Counted from the first letter of the stretch, positions 9,607 through 16,720 are shown. The stretch is DNA of 19,715 nucleotides from Clostridia bacterium (GCA_017454425.1 JAFTCZ010000084.1:1-19715), one strand, 5' to 3'. Notes: generated from the sequence alone by a model not told the origin. A program made the numbers and translations.

Positions 9607-9625
9607 AAAAGGCTGTTTGCCTTTT
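9607..9625 (-). terminator. Terminator overlapping the stop codon of the 521-residue lipoprotein gene
   Basis: AAAAGGC and GCCTTTT pair around a five-base loop. On the minus strand the stem is followed by a T-run (TTTTTTGTTTTT). The lipoprotein stop codon (9624-9626) lies within the first arm. Confidence 0.75.
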
Positions 9626-11189
9626 ATATTGCAGATGCCAACAGGTTTAAGTTGAATGTATAATTTCCGCCTGTTTGAGCATCAGTTGCGGTTAACACAA
9701 CCTCGTCGGTTGTCAAAATTGCGTTGCGAAGATATTGTGTTTGAACAATAAATAGTCGTGTTGCAACATCATAAGTAGCCACAAGAGTCGAAACATTTGT
9801 GTCTTGTGCTGGGTCATAAACATCAGCATAAAAATCCAAATCAGCACTAAACGGAGCCTGACTAGACAAATCTATCTCGCATTGCGTAGCAGTTGCATCT
9901 ATCGCATTTAAGTCAATATCAAAATTTAATACCGCATTATCTACAACAGCAGGAAAACTTACTTCGGTTATGCCAACATTGCTAAAACTTATGTCAATAT
10001 TTAGGTCAATTGCTGTGTTTGCAATATTTTGATTGTTTGCACCAACCACACCAATGTTGCCAGACAAACTGATTTCCATTTTCTTAAAGGCATATTGTTT
10101 GTCCATGGTGACTGTCCAAGTAGCAACCATATCTTTTGCAATTGGGGTGTTCAAGTCTTCATAAAGTGAAGCCAATCCGTTGGCTATACCACCAAACATA
10201 CCAAACAAAGCGTTAACAAAATCATTACTTGAGGTATATGTTTCGTCCATGATATTTGACAAAGTTAAGTTCGCTTCCCCTAGTTTTGACATCACAGCAT
10301 CACACAACTCTACATTTGTTTTGTCAGTACCAAAAAATACTGAAAGCGGGGTTTGCTCGAGAGAAGATGAATAACTTATTCCGTGTGTCACCATGTATAA
10401 GTCAACGATGTAGTCAACAATTGTGGCAAAGTCACCATCTAACGCATTGTTAAGATATGTTGTTAGGCTCTCAACTGTTGTAAGTTCGGTGTATGTGTCA
10501 AAAAAGCCTTGTACAAGTGCCCTTGTTGTGATATTTTTGCCAAACGCATCTTTGATAAATTCGTCCAAAACCACCAATAGTTGTTCATCTGAATTTTCAA
10601 AAACATTATCAAGCATCTGGGTAACAAAATCTTTGAGGTTTGCCCTTATTGTCAAGACAACCTGACTGTCAGAGGTTTGTAAAGTAATGGCATCTTGGTT
10701 TAGTTTTTCGGCAAAGTTTGAAAAGTCAATAAGACCATAATGAACAACATAATACATCAGTGGCCCAACAAAACTATCTTGGTCTACCTTAAATGGCAAA
10801 TACATATCAGTTGTATTACCATATTTGTACAAAGCATTGCCCAAGAACGCAGCTTGGTTAATGTTTTCGTCGCCATCATTTTGAATACAATAATAAAGGC
10901 CATTTTCACCAACATGCATTTGCACATTGCTGGTGCCAGCTTTGTTTGTTACTGTCGAACCAAGTCCGCTGTTGTCAACATGCAAATATTCGTAAGTACA
11001 CAACATATCGGCACGATAGTTATAAAAATCGGCATACCCTTGTTTTATTGTTTGAAAAATGTTTGATACGCTTTCTTCTTTTGTTGGATCTTTGCTTACC
11101 GTGTTGTCGTCACACCCAACAAAAGCCATTGGAACAGCACAAAACAACGCCAGCACAAAAACCAAAAATTTACTCTTAAATATACTCAT
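9624..11189 (-). CDS. Lipoprotein of unknown function, 521 residues
   Basis: I do not recognise a family. The N-terminus is a lipoprotein signal peptide: basic SIFKSK, a hydrophobic stretch, and lipobox FVGC with lipidation Cys26, followed by an acidic, polar linker. The mature part is acidic and mixes alternating strand-like segments (for example residues around DAITLQTSDSQVVLTIRANL) with helix-like regions. Its C-terminal third (from about residue 370) is rich in beta-type patterns with few charged clusters. There are no Cys pairs, transmembrane segments or catalytic motifs. A substrate-binding or cell-envelope structural role is possible but not shown. The ATG start has a G-rich ribosome site (GGGGGG) about seven bases upstream. 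It has its own promoter and terminator. Its neighbour is the giant lipoprotein, and the two promoters share the start TTGTTTGACA, so they may be co-regulated. Confidence 0.8.
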   Translation of the reverse strand: MSIFKSKFLVFVLALFCAVPMAFVGCDDNTVSKDPTKEESVSNIFQTIKQGYADFYNYRADMLCTYEYLHVDNSGLGSTVTNKAGTSNVQMHVGENGLYYCIQNDGDENINQAAFLGNALYKYGNTTDMYLPFKVDQDSFVGPLMYYVVHYGLIDFSNFAEKLNQDAITLQTSDSQVVLTIRANLKDFVTQMLDNVFENSDEQLLVVLDEFIKDAFGKNITTRALVQGFFDTYTELTTVESLTTYLNNALDGDFATIVDYIVDLYMVTHGISYSSSLEQTPLSVFFGTDKTNVELCDAVMSKLGEANLTLSNIMDETYTSSNDFVNALFGMFGGIANGLASLYEDLNTPIAKDMVATWTVTMDKQYAFKKMEISLSGNIGVVGANNQNIANTAIDLNIDISFSNVGITEVSFPAVVDNAVLNFDIDLNAIDATATQCEIDLSSQAPFSADLDFYADVYDPAQDTNVSTLVATYDVATRLFIVQTQYLRNAILTTDEVVLTATDAQTGGNYTFNLNLLASAI

Positions 11190-11243
11190 ACAATCCCCCC
11201 GACCTATTTTGCTCTTGTTTTATCTTTGTATTCGCTAAACAAT

Positions 11244-11272
11244 AGTATATCAATTAACAACTATGGTGTCAA
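11244..11272 (-). promoter_or_regulatory. Promoter of the 521-residue lipoprotein gene
   Basis: Minus strand: -35 TTGACA (11267-11272), 17-base spacer, -10 TATACT (11244-11249, five of six consensus bases). The leader is about 48 bases. The ten bases ending in the -35 box (TTGTTTGACA) are identical to those of the giant lipoprotein promoter. Confidence 0.7.
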
Positions 11273-11351
11273 ACAAATAACAAAAATTTACAAATTTTGC
11301 GGGTATGTTGCCAAATTAGTGCAGCAAAGTGCATCAAAAACATATATTTGG

Positions 11352-11431
11352 TACTATGCATCATACTATGCACCCTTGTTTTTGCTGTACTATGCAGAGT
11401 GGTATGCACTTCATCAAATATATGCTATGCA
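11352..11431 (+). repeat. Phased TACTATGCA repeat array
   Basis: Three exact copies of TACTATGCA start at 11352, 11364 and 11388. Two variants follow: TGGTATGCA at 11400 and TGCTATGCA at 11423. Start-to-start distances are 12, 24, 12 and 23, close to multiples of 12. The array ends 38 bases upstream of the -35 box of the DegV promoter and lies about 80 bases upstream of the lipoprotein -35 box. TATGCA is half of a palindrome TGCATA-N-TATGCA. It is too short and unspaced for a CRISPR array. A multi-site regulator binding region is the simplest reading. Confidence 0.6.
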
Positions 11432-11469
11432 GTTTTGTTTATCAAGAAAAAACAACTATACAAAAAGGT

Positions 11470-11498
11470 TTGACTAAAACGCCTTTTTTTGATAAAAT
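11470..11498 (+). promoter_or_regulatory. Promoter of the DegV / GHMP kinase genes
   Basis: -35 TTGACT (11470-11475), 17-base spacer, -10 TAAAAT (11493-11498); each box matches five of six consensus bases. A ribosome site AGGAG (11515-11519) follows, six bases before the ATG. Confidence 0.7.
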
Positions 11499-11524
11499 GA
11501 ATATTATGTTTTTTAGGAGTAATT

Positions 11525-12397
11525 ATGAAAGTTGCTATTGTTACGGATACTAATAGTGGTATCTCTCCCGCTTTTGCAAAAGAGCTGGGAATAAGCATTG
11601 TGCCTATGCCTTTTTTGATTAATGATGAAGAGTTTTTTGAAGATGTCAATCTAAACCAAGAGCAATTTTATCAAAAACTTTTATCAGGCGCAAATGTTTC
11701 TACCAGTCAACCAAATATCTATGATGTTATGGAAATTTGGGAAAACTTATTAAAAGAAAATGACGAAATTGTTTACATTCCCATGAGCAGTGGCCTTTCA
11801 AACAGTTGTGAGACAGCAATCAATTTTGCAAAACAGTTTGATGGTCGTGTTCAGGTTGTAGATAACAAGCGCATATCTGTTACGCAAAAACAATCGGTCA
11901 TTGATGCGGTAAACATGGCAAAAGATGGTATGAATGCATTGCAGATTAAAGAAGCGTTAATGCAATCTAGTATGAACGCAAGCATTTATATTATGGTGTC
12001 TACTCTTACCTATCTAAAAAAGGGTGGCCGCATAACACCTGCGGCGGCTGCAATTGGCACTTTGTTAAAAATAAAACCCGTGCTTACAATTCAGGGCGCA
12101 AAATTAGATAAATGTGGTCAAGTTATGACATTATCGCAAGCAAAAAGAAAAATGCTAGAGCAAATGACAAAAGATATTGACACACGCTTTGCTGACCTAA
12201 TAAAACAAGGTAAATTTAAGCTTTTTATGGCATATACATATGACAAAGACAAATGCCTTGAATTTAAGAAAGAAGCAGAAGAAGTATTTAGTAAATACAA
12301 CTTAAAAATTGAATTTGTAGACCCACTCAGCCTCTCGGTATCTTGTCACATAGGTCCGGGTGCCATTGCTATTGCTGGGTGTGAGTTTTATAAATAA
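11525..12397 (+). CDS. DegV family fatty-acid-binding protein
   Basis: A 290-residue cytosolic protein, the normal length for the DegV family. Family motifs appear in order: an N-terminal IVTDTNSGI strand and loop (5-13), VSTSQPN (58-64), MSSGLSNS (87-94), LTYLKKGGRI (161-170) and HIGPGAIAI near the C-terminus (about 275-283). DegV-family proteins bind a single fatty acid between two domains; in some Gram-positive bacteria a member (FakB) presents fatty acids to the kinase FakA. No FakA-like gene is in this window, so a link to that pathway is inference. The ATG is chosen because of the ribosome site six bases upstream. The HddA-like kinase gene follows after 41 bases with no terminator between, so the two are probably co-transcribed. 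Bacillota often carry several DegV paralogues, and I cannot say which this is. Confidence 0.92.
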   Translation: MKVAIVTDTNSGISPAFAKELGISIVPMPFLINDEEFFEDVNLNQEQFYQKLLSGANVSTSQPNIYDVMEIWENLLKENDEIVYIPMSSGLSNSCETAINFAKQFDGRVQVVDNKRISVTQKQSVIDAVNMAKDGMNALQIKEALMQSSMNASIYIMVSTLTYLKKGGRITPAAAAIGTLLKIKPVLTIQGAKLDKCGQVMTLSQAKRKMLEQMTKDIDTRFADLIKQGKFKLFMAYTYDKDKCLEFKKEAEEVFSKYNLKIEFVDPLSLSVSCHIGPGAIAIAGCEFYK

Positions 12398-12438
12398 AGT
12401 TAGAATTTAACAGCATATAAACATTTTGGAGGTTAATT

Positions 12439-13500
12439 ATGATTATAAGAAGTAAAGCACCATTGCGAATTGGCCTTGCAGGTGGCGGAACAGACCTTGA
12501 AACATACAGCAACGAATATGGCGGCGCAGTATTAAATGCAACAATAAACATGTATGCATATTGCACCATAATACCTACAAATGACAACAAAATTAAGATT
12601 TATTCTTATGATAACGGAAATAATATAGAAATTGATTCTACCCCCGAAATTAATCTTGAGGGCAACACACTTATTTTACACCGTGGTGTTTACAATCGTA
12701 TTGTAAAAGACTTTAATGGTGGCAAACCACTCTCGTTTATCATGAGCACAAGTAATGATGCCCCTGTGGGCTCGGGCCTTGGTACATCATCTACAATGGT
12801 TGTTGCCATTCTCGAGGCGTTTAACAAATGGCTTGGCCTTGGGCTTGATGACTATCAAAAAGCACAACTTGCCTATGACATCGAACGCAAAGACCTAAAA
12901 CTTGCGGGCGGTAAACAAGACCAATATGCCGCCGTGTTTGGTGGATTTAATTTTATGGAGTTTAAGACAGACAAAACAGTAATAGTTAATGCTTTGCGCC
13001 TTAGTCAACAACGAATAAACGAACTTGAGTGCTCTCTTCTTTTGTATTATGGTGGGCAATCACATGACTCGGCAAAAATGCAACTAGAACTAACACGCAA
13101 CATCATAAAAGAACAAAACAAAAACAACGAACAAAAATCTTCTAGTGCAATTGACGCTATGCACAATATTAAACAAAACGCCTATAAAATGAAAGATTAT
13201 GTGCTTACGGGTGACACAGATTCTTTTGCACAAGCCTTGCGTACTGGTTGGGAAAACAAAAAGAAAACCTCTAGCATTGTTTCGAACAAGGCTTTAGAAG
13301 AAATTATCTCTTTTGCCCTGTCTCATGGTGCCGAAGCCGTCAAAGTTTCGGGTGCCGGTGGTGGTGGATTTTTGATGCTTTATTGCAACCCAATTAATCG
13401 CCAACAATTAATAAATGATATGGACACATTGGGTGGAAAAATATATTCGGTTGCATTTAGCAAGCGCGGTGCCGAAAGTTGGGTTGTAAACAGAGAATAA
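12439..13500 (+). CDS. GHMP kinase, D-glycero-D-manno-heptose 7-phosphate kinase (HddA)-like
   Basis: A 353-residue soluble sugar kinase. The N-terminal APLRIGLAGGGTDL (7-20) is the substrate-binding signature of the HddA-like branch of GHMP kinases. The ATP-binding loop is PVGSGLGTSSTM (109-120), and the C-terminal GHMP motif is KVSGAGGGGFLM (302-313). By family it phosphorylates the anomeric position of a sugar phosphate using ATP; HddA itself makes heptose 1,7-bisphosphate for GDP-heptose. No sedoheptulose isomerase (GmhA) is visible, so the true substrate is uncertain, and similar proteins are common in Bacillota without a full heptose pathway. A ribosome site GGAGG sits six bases before the ATG. 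The gene lies 41 bases after the DegV gene and ends on a terminator hairpin that begins at the last two bases of its stop codon. Confidence 0.88.
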   Translation: MIIRSKAPLRIGLAGGGTDLETYSNEYGGAVLNATINMYAYCTIIPTNDNKIKIYSYDNGNNIEIDSTPEINLEGNTLILHRGVYNRIVKDFNGGKPLSFIMSTSNDAPVGSGLGTSSTMVVAILEAFNKWLGLGLDDYQKAQLAYDIERKDLKLAGGKQDQYAAVFGGFNFMEFKTDKTVIVNALRLSQQRINELECSLLLYYGGQSHDSAKMQLELTRNIIKEQNKNNEQKSSSAIDAMHNIKQNAYKMKDYVLTGDTDSFAQALRTGWENKKKTSSIVSNKALEEIISFALSHGAEAVKVSGAGGGGFLMLYCNPINRQQLINDMDTLGGKIYSVAFSKRGAESWVVNRE

Positions 13501-13523
13501 AAGCCTTGGGCTTTTTTATTTTT
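13499..13523 (+). terminator. Terminator after the GHMP kinase gene
   Basis: AAAAGCC and GGCTTTT pair around a three-base loop, followed by TTATTTTTG. The first arm includes the last two bases of the stop codon. Confidence 0.8.
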
Positions 13524-13530
13524 GTGCATA

Positions 13531-13559
13531 TTGACAAAATAACTTAAAAGTATTATAAT
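13531..13559 (+). promoter_or_regulatory. Consensus promoter of the cytidylate-kinase-like gene
   Basis: -35 TTGACA (13531-13536), 17-base spacer, -10 TATAAT (13554-13559): a perfect match to the housekeeping sigma consensus. A TGCATA half-site (13525-13530) directly abuts the -35 box. The expected leader is about 23 bases and contains the ribosome site AAAGGA. Confidence 0.85.
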
Positions 13560-13588
13560 TTTTTTATACAAAACAAAGGACAATTTTT

Positions 13589-14212
13589 ATGATTACAATA
13601 GCCGGAAAACCTTGCAGTGGCAAATCTGCAACAAGCAAATATCTTGAAAAGGAACACAATTTTGAGCGCATTAGTATGGGAGATATGTTTAGGTCAATCG
13701 CCACCGAATATGGCATTAATGTAAACGCACTTAACCAAATGTGCAACAACAAAGCAAACAACCAAGAAAACACACCACAAATTGATATTGATGCAATGCT
13801 TGACAAAAAAGTTATTGACCTTGGCTCGAAACGCATACGCGAATATATTATACTAGAATCTCGCACAGGGTTTAAGTTGATTCCAAATTCTTACAAAGTT
13901 TATACAACACTTACCCCCGAGGTGCAAGCGCAGCGCTTGTTGGGGTCTGGTCGCACAACCGAAGACACAAACCTAACACCACAGCAAGCCATTATTAACC
14001 TTAATGCCCGTGAAAATATGGAGCGCGAAAGGTTTATCAAACTTTATAATGCAGACATTCAGGATTTAACACAGTATGACAAGGTTGTGGATACATCAAA
14101 CATCACAATAGCACAAAGTGGCGAGCAAGTGTTAGAGGGATATATGCAATATCGCAAAATAAACAAATTTGACGACGAACACGAGATGACATTAACAATA
14201 AAAAGAAAATAA
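13589..14212 (+). CDS. Cytidylate-kinase-like P-loop nucleotide kinase
   Basis: A 207-residue soluble P-loop protein. The Walker A motif is GKPCSGKS (6-13). SMGDMFRSIA (29-38) matches the nucleotide-binding segment of the adenylate/cytidylate kinase group, and IILESRTG (87-94) matches the second core strand of the Cmk2-like branch. An Arg-rich lid-like segment, RENMERERF (141-149), and NADIQDL (154-160) follow, as in that branch. It probably phosphorylates a nucleoside monophosphate, but the substrate could be something else, because Cmk2-like proteins are often misnamed. It is clearly not the longer classical Cmk with a CMP-binding insert. A ribosome site AAAGGA lies eight bases before the ATG. 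It stands alone between two terminators and has a very strong promoter, which suggests steady, high expression. Confidence 0.8.
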   Translation: MITIAGKPCSGKSATSKYLEKEHNFERISMGDMFRSIATEYGINVNALNQMCNNKANNQENTPQIDIDAMLDKKVIDLGSKRIREYIILESRTGFKLIPNSYKVYTTLTPEVQAQRLLGSGRTTEDTNLTPQQAIINLNARENMERERFIKLYNADIQDLTQYDKVVDTSNITIAQSGEQVLEGYMQYRKINKFDDEHEMTLTIKRK

Positions 14213-14236
14213 AATATGGCAAAAATGCCATATTTT
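14211..14236. terminator. Bidirectional terminator between convergent genes
   Basis: An 11-base-pair stem (AAAATATGGCA / TGCCATATTTT) with a four-base loop fills the 25-base gap between the cytidylate-kinase-like gene and the oppositely oriented PII-like gene. T-rich sequence follows the stem on both strands, so it can end both transcripts. Confidence 0.8.
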
Positions 14237-14237
14237 T

Positions 14238-14681
14238 TTATTTTTCGGTTGGTTTTTGACCATCTTTGTTATCTATGTTTTTTGCCTTGCATTCAAAAGT
14301 TTCTTGAACGCGTTCTTTTGGCAACTGCTCGACCTTTTCTTTTGGTTCCATTTTTTTACCAAAAAGGTGGTTTGCGCCCGCTACTTCGTCAACAGGCAAA
14401 CAAAAAGTCATTCCTTTGCCTTCGGTTGCAAGATTGCATGCACGCACAATTTCTTTCATTATCATTTTTCGTTGAGATTTGCGTGCCAAAATAAATACAA
14501 TTTCTTTGCCGGGCTGAATATCAATTCCCATTATTGTATCACTTTCATGAATACCAACTCCGCGGCCTTGCAATACGGTTGCGCCTTCCGCCCCCGCTGC
14601 CCTACTAACATCTAAAACTTTTGCCGAAAAACCACTTTGCACTATGGTAACAATAAGAGACATTCCTTGCTTAAAAATCAT
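14238..14681 (-). CDS. PII-like signalling protein with charged C-terminal tail
   Basis: A 147-residue soluble protein. Residues 7-104 fit the PII (GlnB-like) fold: MSLIVTIVQSGFSAKVLDVS forms the first strand and helix, AAGAEGATVLQGRGVG (28-43) the strand into the T-loop, IMGIDIQPGKEIVFILA (50-66) the following strands, and EGKGMTFCLPVDEVAG (87-102) the B/C-loop region. It lacks the standard GlnB T-loop with its modified Tyr, so it is a specialised PII relative. PII proteins bind ATP, ADP or small effectors and gate partner proteins, often transporters. The last 40 residues are an unusual Lys/Glu-rich tail. The start overlaps the previous gene's stop by ATGA and has a strong AGGAGGTG ribosome site. 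It is the last gene of the DUF1538 operon, so the likely partner is that membrane protein. Confidence 0.75.
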   Translation of the reverse strand: MIFKQGMSLIVTIVQSGFSAKVLDVSRAAGAEGATVLQGRGVGIHESDTIMGIDIQPGKEIVFILARKSQRKMIMKEIVRACNLATEGKGMTFCLPVDEVAGANHLFGKKMEPKEKVEQLPKERVQETFECKAKNIDNKDGQKPTEK

Positions 14682-15100
14682 TCTTGCACCTCCTGTGGGG
14701 CTGTATTTTCTTTTTCTGGTTTTACCTTTGCTGCTTCTTGCAAATCAAGCAACAATTTTATTTGTTTTTGCATATCATAAAAACCTGTTAATGCGTTTCG
14801 GCTTATTGCATTAATTGGTGTGGTTATGCCTATGCCAAGTTTTGTTTCCCATTCAAATTTTTTGCACAAAGTATCTAGTATTTTTGTCGACTGGTTTGAA
14901 GGCACCATAGACAAAATAACAGCACACTCATAATCACCAACTCCAAACAAATCGGCTAGTCTATGAGTTTTTAATCGGTATCCCATCATGCTTAGCGCTG
15001 TGCAGCCGCCCATTTTGTCTAACACTTGGCAGGCCTCTTCGACCTGTGCCCTTAACACAACACACCACAATAGTTTGATTGGCGCTTTTTTATTGTTCAT
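14678..15100 (-). CDS. Diverged PII-like protein encoded with DUF1538
   Basis: A 140-residue soluble protein without transmembrane segments. Its layout resembles PII: a first strand KLLWCVVLRAQVEEACQVLD (9-28), a glycine/small-residue turn, a T-loop-like stretch TALSMMGYRLKTHRLADLFG (34-53), a strand YECAVILSMV (57-66), a helix, and a last strand GIGITTPINAIS (89-100). Sequence matches to PII are weak, so the assignment rests on layout and context: DUF1538 genes are commonly found beside PII-like genes. The final 25 residues form a charged Lys/Glu/Gln tail like that of its neighbour. The ATG has AGGAGGAG upstream, which overlaps the DUF1538 stop codon. The two proteins could form hetero-oligomers or sense different signals. 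Alternatively it is simply an uncharacterised protein of the operon. Confidence 0.55.
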   Translation of the reverse strand: MNNKKAPIKLLWCVVLRAQVEEACQVLDKMGGCTALSMMGYRLKTHRLADLFGVGDYECAVILSMVPSNQSTKILDTLCKKFEWETKLGIGITTPINAISRNALTGFYDMQKQIKLLLDLQEAAKVKPEKENTAPQEVQE

Positions 15101-15109
15101 GCGCTCCTC

Positions 15110-16588
15110 CTAATCATATTCAATAATATCAATTCGTTTAAGCCCTTCAAGATTTTCATTTTTGTCTTTGGTTTTGGCTGTTGCAATACGATAAATCACA
15201 CCAAAAATTAATACAACAAGCACAGGGGCAATTGCACAAAATGCAAGCGTGCCAAAAGCATCAAGCATAATGTTGCCACCCAAAGATGTGCAAGCCCCAA
15301 TCATCATTGGCAAGGCAAATGTTGTGGCAACGGCACCTGTGGCTACCCCGCCCGAGTCATATGCCATGCCCACAAAAAGTTTTGGCGCAATAAAACTAAG
15401 TATAATTGCCAAAAGGTATGCCGGAACCAAAATATAAAGTATTGAAATGTGTGTCAAAATTCGTATAGCACACAATCCCAAAGCCACAGCAACACCAACG
15501 GCAATGCACAAAATCATTGTGCGCTTATAAACCATTCCGTTGGTTATGGTTTCGATTTGTTTTGCAAGCACTTGCACAGCGGGCTCGACCATGGCCATGC
15601 AAAAACCAATTACTATGCAAATAGGAACAAACAACCCACCATAGTTTTGGGCAATGCTTGCGCCAATCAGTTTGCCAACAGGCAAAAACCCGACATTTAC
15701 GCCCACCAAGAAAATAACAATTCCAAAATATGTGTACAACAAACCAATAATAATACGACCAATTTCGTGTTTTGGAAGTTTTAATGCAAAAATTTGGAAG
15801 ATAACAAAAAATGCAGCAATTGGCAAAATGATTATTGCCACTTCTTTAAGATAAATTGGCAAGGCCTGAACAAATGACATATCTCCCGAAACAACAGGGC
15901 TTCCATCACTAATCCCTAGTGCACACATCAACATCATAATGGCCAAAATTGGTCCAGCACTTGCAAAACCAATAAGTCCAAAGCTGTCTTCTTTTGACCC
16001 TGTTGCACGAACAGACGCAATACCAACACCAAATGCCATAATAAACGGCACCGAGATTGGCCCTGTGGTTACACTGCCCGAATCAAACGAAAGTGGAATA
16101 ATTCCGCTGTTTACAAAAATTGCAAAAATAAATATCAAAATGTAAGACAGTGCCATAACAAAGCTTAAATTCCACTTAAAAATTATGCGTAGCAGCCCAA
16201 GCACCAAAAAAAGCCCAACACCAAAAGCCACAGCCAAAATAAACAACCAACTATTTACGCTGCTGACTTGGTCGGCAAGAACAGACAGGTCAGGCTCGGC
16301 AATTGTAATAACTATGCCCAACAAAAAGCAAAACAAAATAATCAGCCAAGGCTTGTTTTTCTTACTTAAATATCCACCCATGTGTTGACCAATTGGCAAC
16401 ATCGCAGTGTCGGCACCTTGCGTAAACAAAGTTATGCCTATCATCAACAATACACACGAGATTACAAAATTGAGAATTGTTTGGCCAGAAAGCGGAGTAA
16501 AAGTCACCCCCAGCAACAAAACAATTAGGGTTATGGGCAGAATAGAAAAAAAACTTTCTTTCAACTTAACTAGCAATGCGTTCTTCAT
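15110..16588 (-). CDS. DUF1538 family membrane protein, two tandem domains (putative permease)
   Basis: A 492-residue polytopic membrane protein with about 12-14 hydrophobic segments. The sequence is an internal duplication of a unit of about 240 residues: LPIG (64-67) matches LPVG (302-305), the EP pair at 98-99 matches EP at 335-336, and DSGSVTTG (169-176) matches DSGGVATG (411-418). The repeated DSG-V-TG loop and the membrane EP pairs are the most likely substrate or ion sites. The family is uncharacterised as far as I know; a transporter built from two inverted or parallel repeats fits the topology. The ATG has a GGGGG ribosome site about nine bases upstream. It is the first gene of an operon with two PII-like proteins (gaps of 9 bases and a 4-base overlap), which suggests that its transport is gated by a metabolic signal. 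Confidence 0.82.
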   Translation of the reverse strand: MKNALLVKLKESFFSILPITLIVLLLGVTFTPLSGQTILNFVISCVLLMIGITLFTQGADTAMLPIGQHMGGYLSKKNKPWLIILFCFLLGIVITIAEPDLSVLADQVSSVNSWLFILAVAFGVGLFLVLGLLRIIFKWNLSFVMALSYILIFIFAIFVNSGIIPLSFDSGSVTTGPISVPFIMAFGVGIASVRATGSKEDSFGLIGFASAGPILAIMMLMCALGISDGSPVVSGDMSFVQALPIYLKEVAIIILPIAAFFVIFQIFALKLPKHEIGRIIIGLLYTYFGIVIFLVGVNVGFLPVGKLIGASIAQNYGGLFVPICIVIGFCMAMVEPAVQVLAKQIETITNGMVYKRTMILCIAVGVAVALGLCAIRILTHISILYILVPAYLLAIILSFIAPKLFVGMAYDSGGVATGAVATTFALPMMIGACTSLGGNIMLDAFGTLAFCAIAPVLVVLIFGVIYRIATAKTKDKNENLEGLKRIDIIEYD

Positions 16589-16611
16589 CCAACCATACCC
16601 CCTTTAGTTAT

Positions 16612-16640
16612 ACAATATATAAAAACAAAAAAAATGTCAA
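16612..16640 (-). promoter_or_regulatory. Probable promoter of the DUF1538 operon
   Basis: Minus strand: a perfect -35 TTGACA (16635-16640) is clear. The -10 is uncertain: TATTGT (16612-16617) gives a 17-base spacer, and TATATT (16614-16619) a 15-base spacer. The leader would be short, under 25 bases, just enough for the G-rich ribosome site. Confidence 0.5.
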
Positions 16641-16685
16641 CAAATGCAAAGTACTTTATGACACTTTTTTGTAAAATATTTCAAT

Positions 16686-16720
16686 ATACTATGCATAATT
16701 TAGACATGTGTGCATAGTAT
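16686..16720. repeat. Inverted pair of the TACTATGCA motif upstream of the DUF1538 operon
   Basis: ATACTATGCA (16686-16695) and its exact reverse complement TGCATAGTAT (16711-16720) are separated by 15 bases. The same nine-base motif forms the array upstream of the DegV gene. Here the pair begins 46 bases upstream of the DUF1538 -35 box. It also lies just after the end of the MGDG-synthase-like gene but has no T-run, so it is a poor terminator. Confidence 0.55.

Larger units (their letters stand above)
9293..9623. other. Intergenic region upstream of the giant lipoprotein gene
   Basis: About 330 bases without a convincing gene. In minus-strand order it holds the terminator of the 521-residue lipoprotein, about 80 bases with no assignable role, a second terminator, a strong promoter, a palindrome on the expected transcription start, a leader of about 135 bases with a possible hairpin, and the ribosome site AGAGGTG. 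Confidence 0.7.
11190..11524. other. Divergent intergenic region between the lipoprotein and DegV genes
   Basis: About 335 bases that carry two outward-facing promoters (minus strand 11244-11272, plus strand 11470-11498) with a phased array of TACTATGCA repeats between them. Two overlapping open frames here (for example 11226-11477) lack ribosome sites, overlap both promoters, and owe their repetitive composition (YYA or MH) to the DNA repeats, so I do not call them genes. Confidence 0.7.

Noticed and set aside
11352..11431. CRISPR-like array
   Set aside because: The repeat is only nine bases, spacings are 3-15 bases, and no cas gene is present.
11226..11477. Small tyrosine-rich open frame with YYA repeats in the divergent intergenic region
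   Set aside because: Its YYA pattern is just TACTATGCA read as codons. It starts at TTG without a ribosome site and overlaps both promoters. An overlapping frame (11329-11553) gives MH repeats from the same DNA.
14216..14615. Plus-strand open frames opposite the PII-like gene
   Set aside because: They overlap the bidirectional terminator and a supported minus-strand gene, and their Phe/Cys-rich translation is typical of antisense shadow frames.
16686..16720. Intrinsic terminator of the MGDG-synthase-like gene
   Set aside because: The stem is AT-rich with a 15-base loop and no T-run follows on the minus strand; its match to the array upstream of DegV favours a regulatory role.
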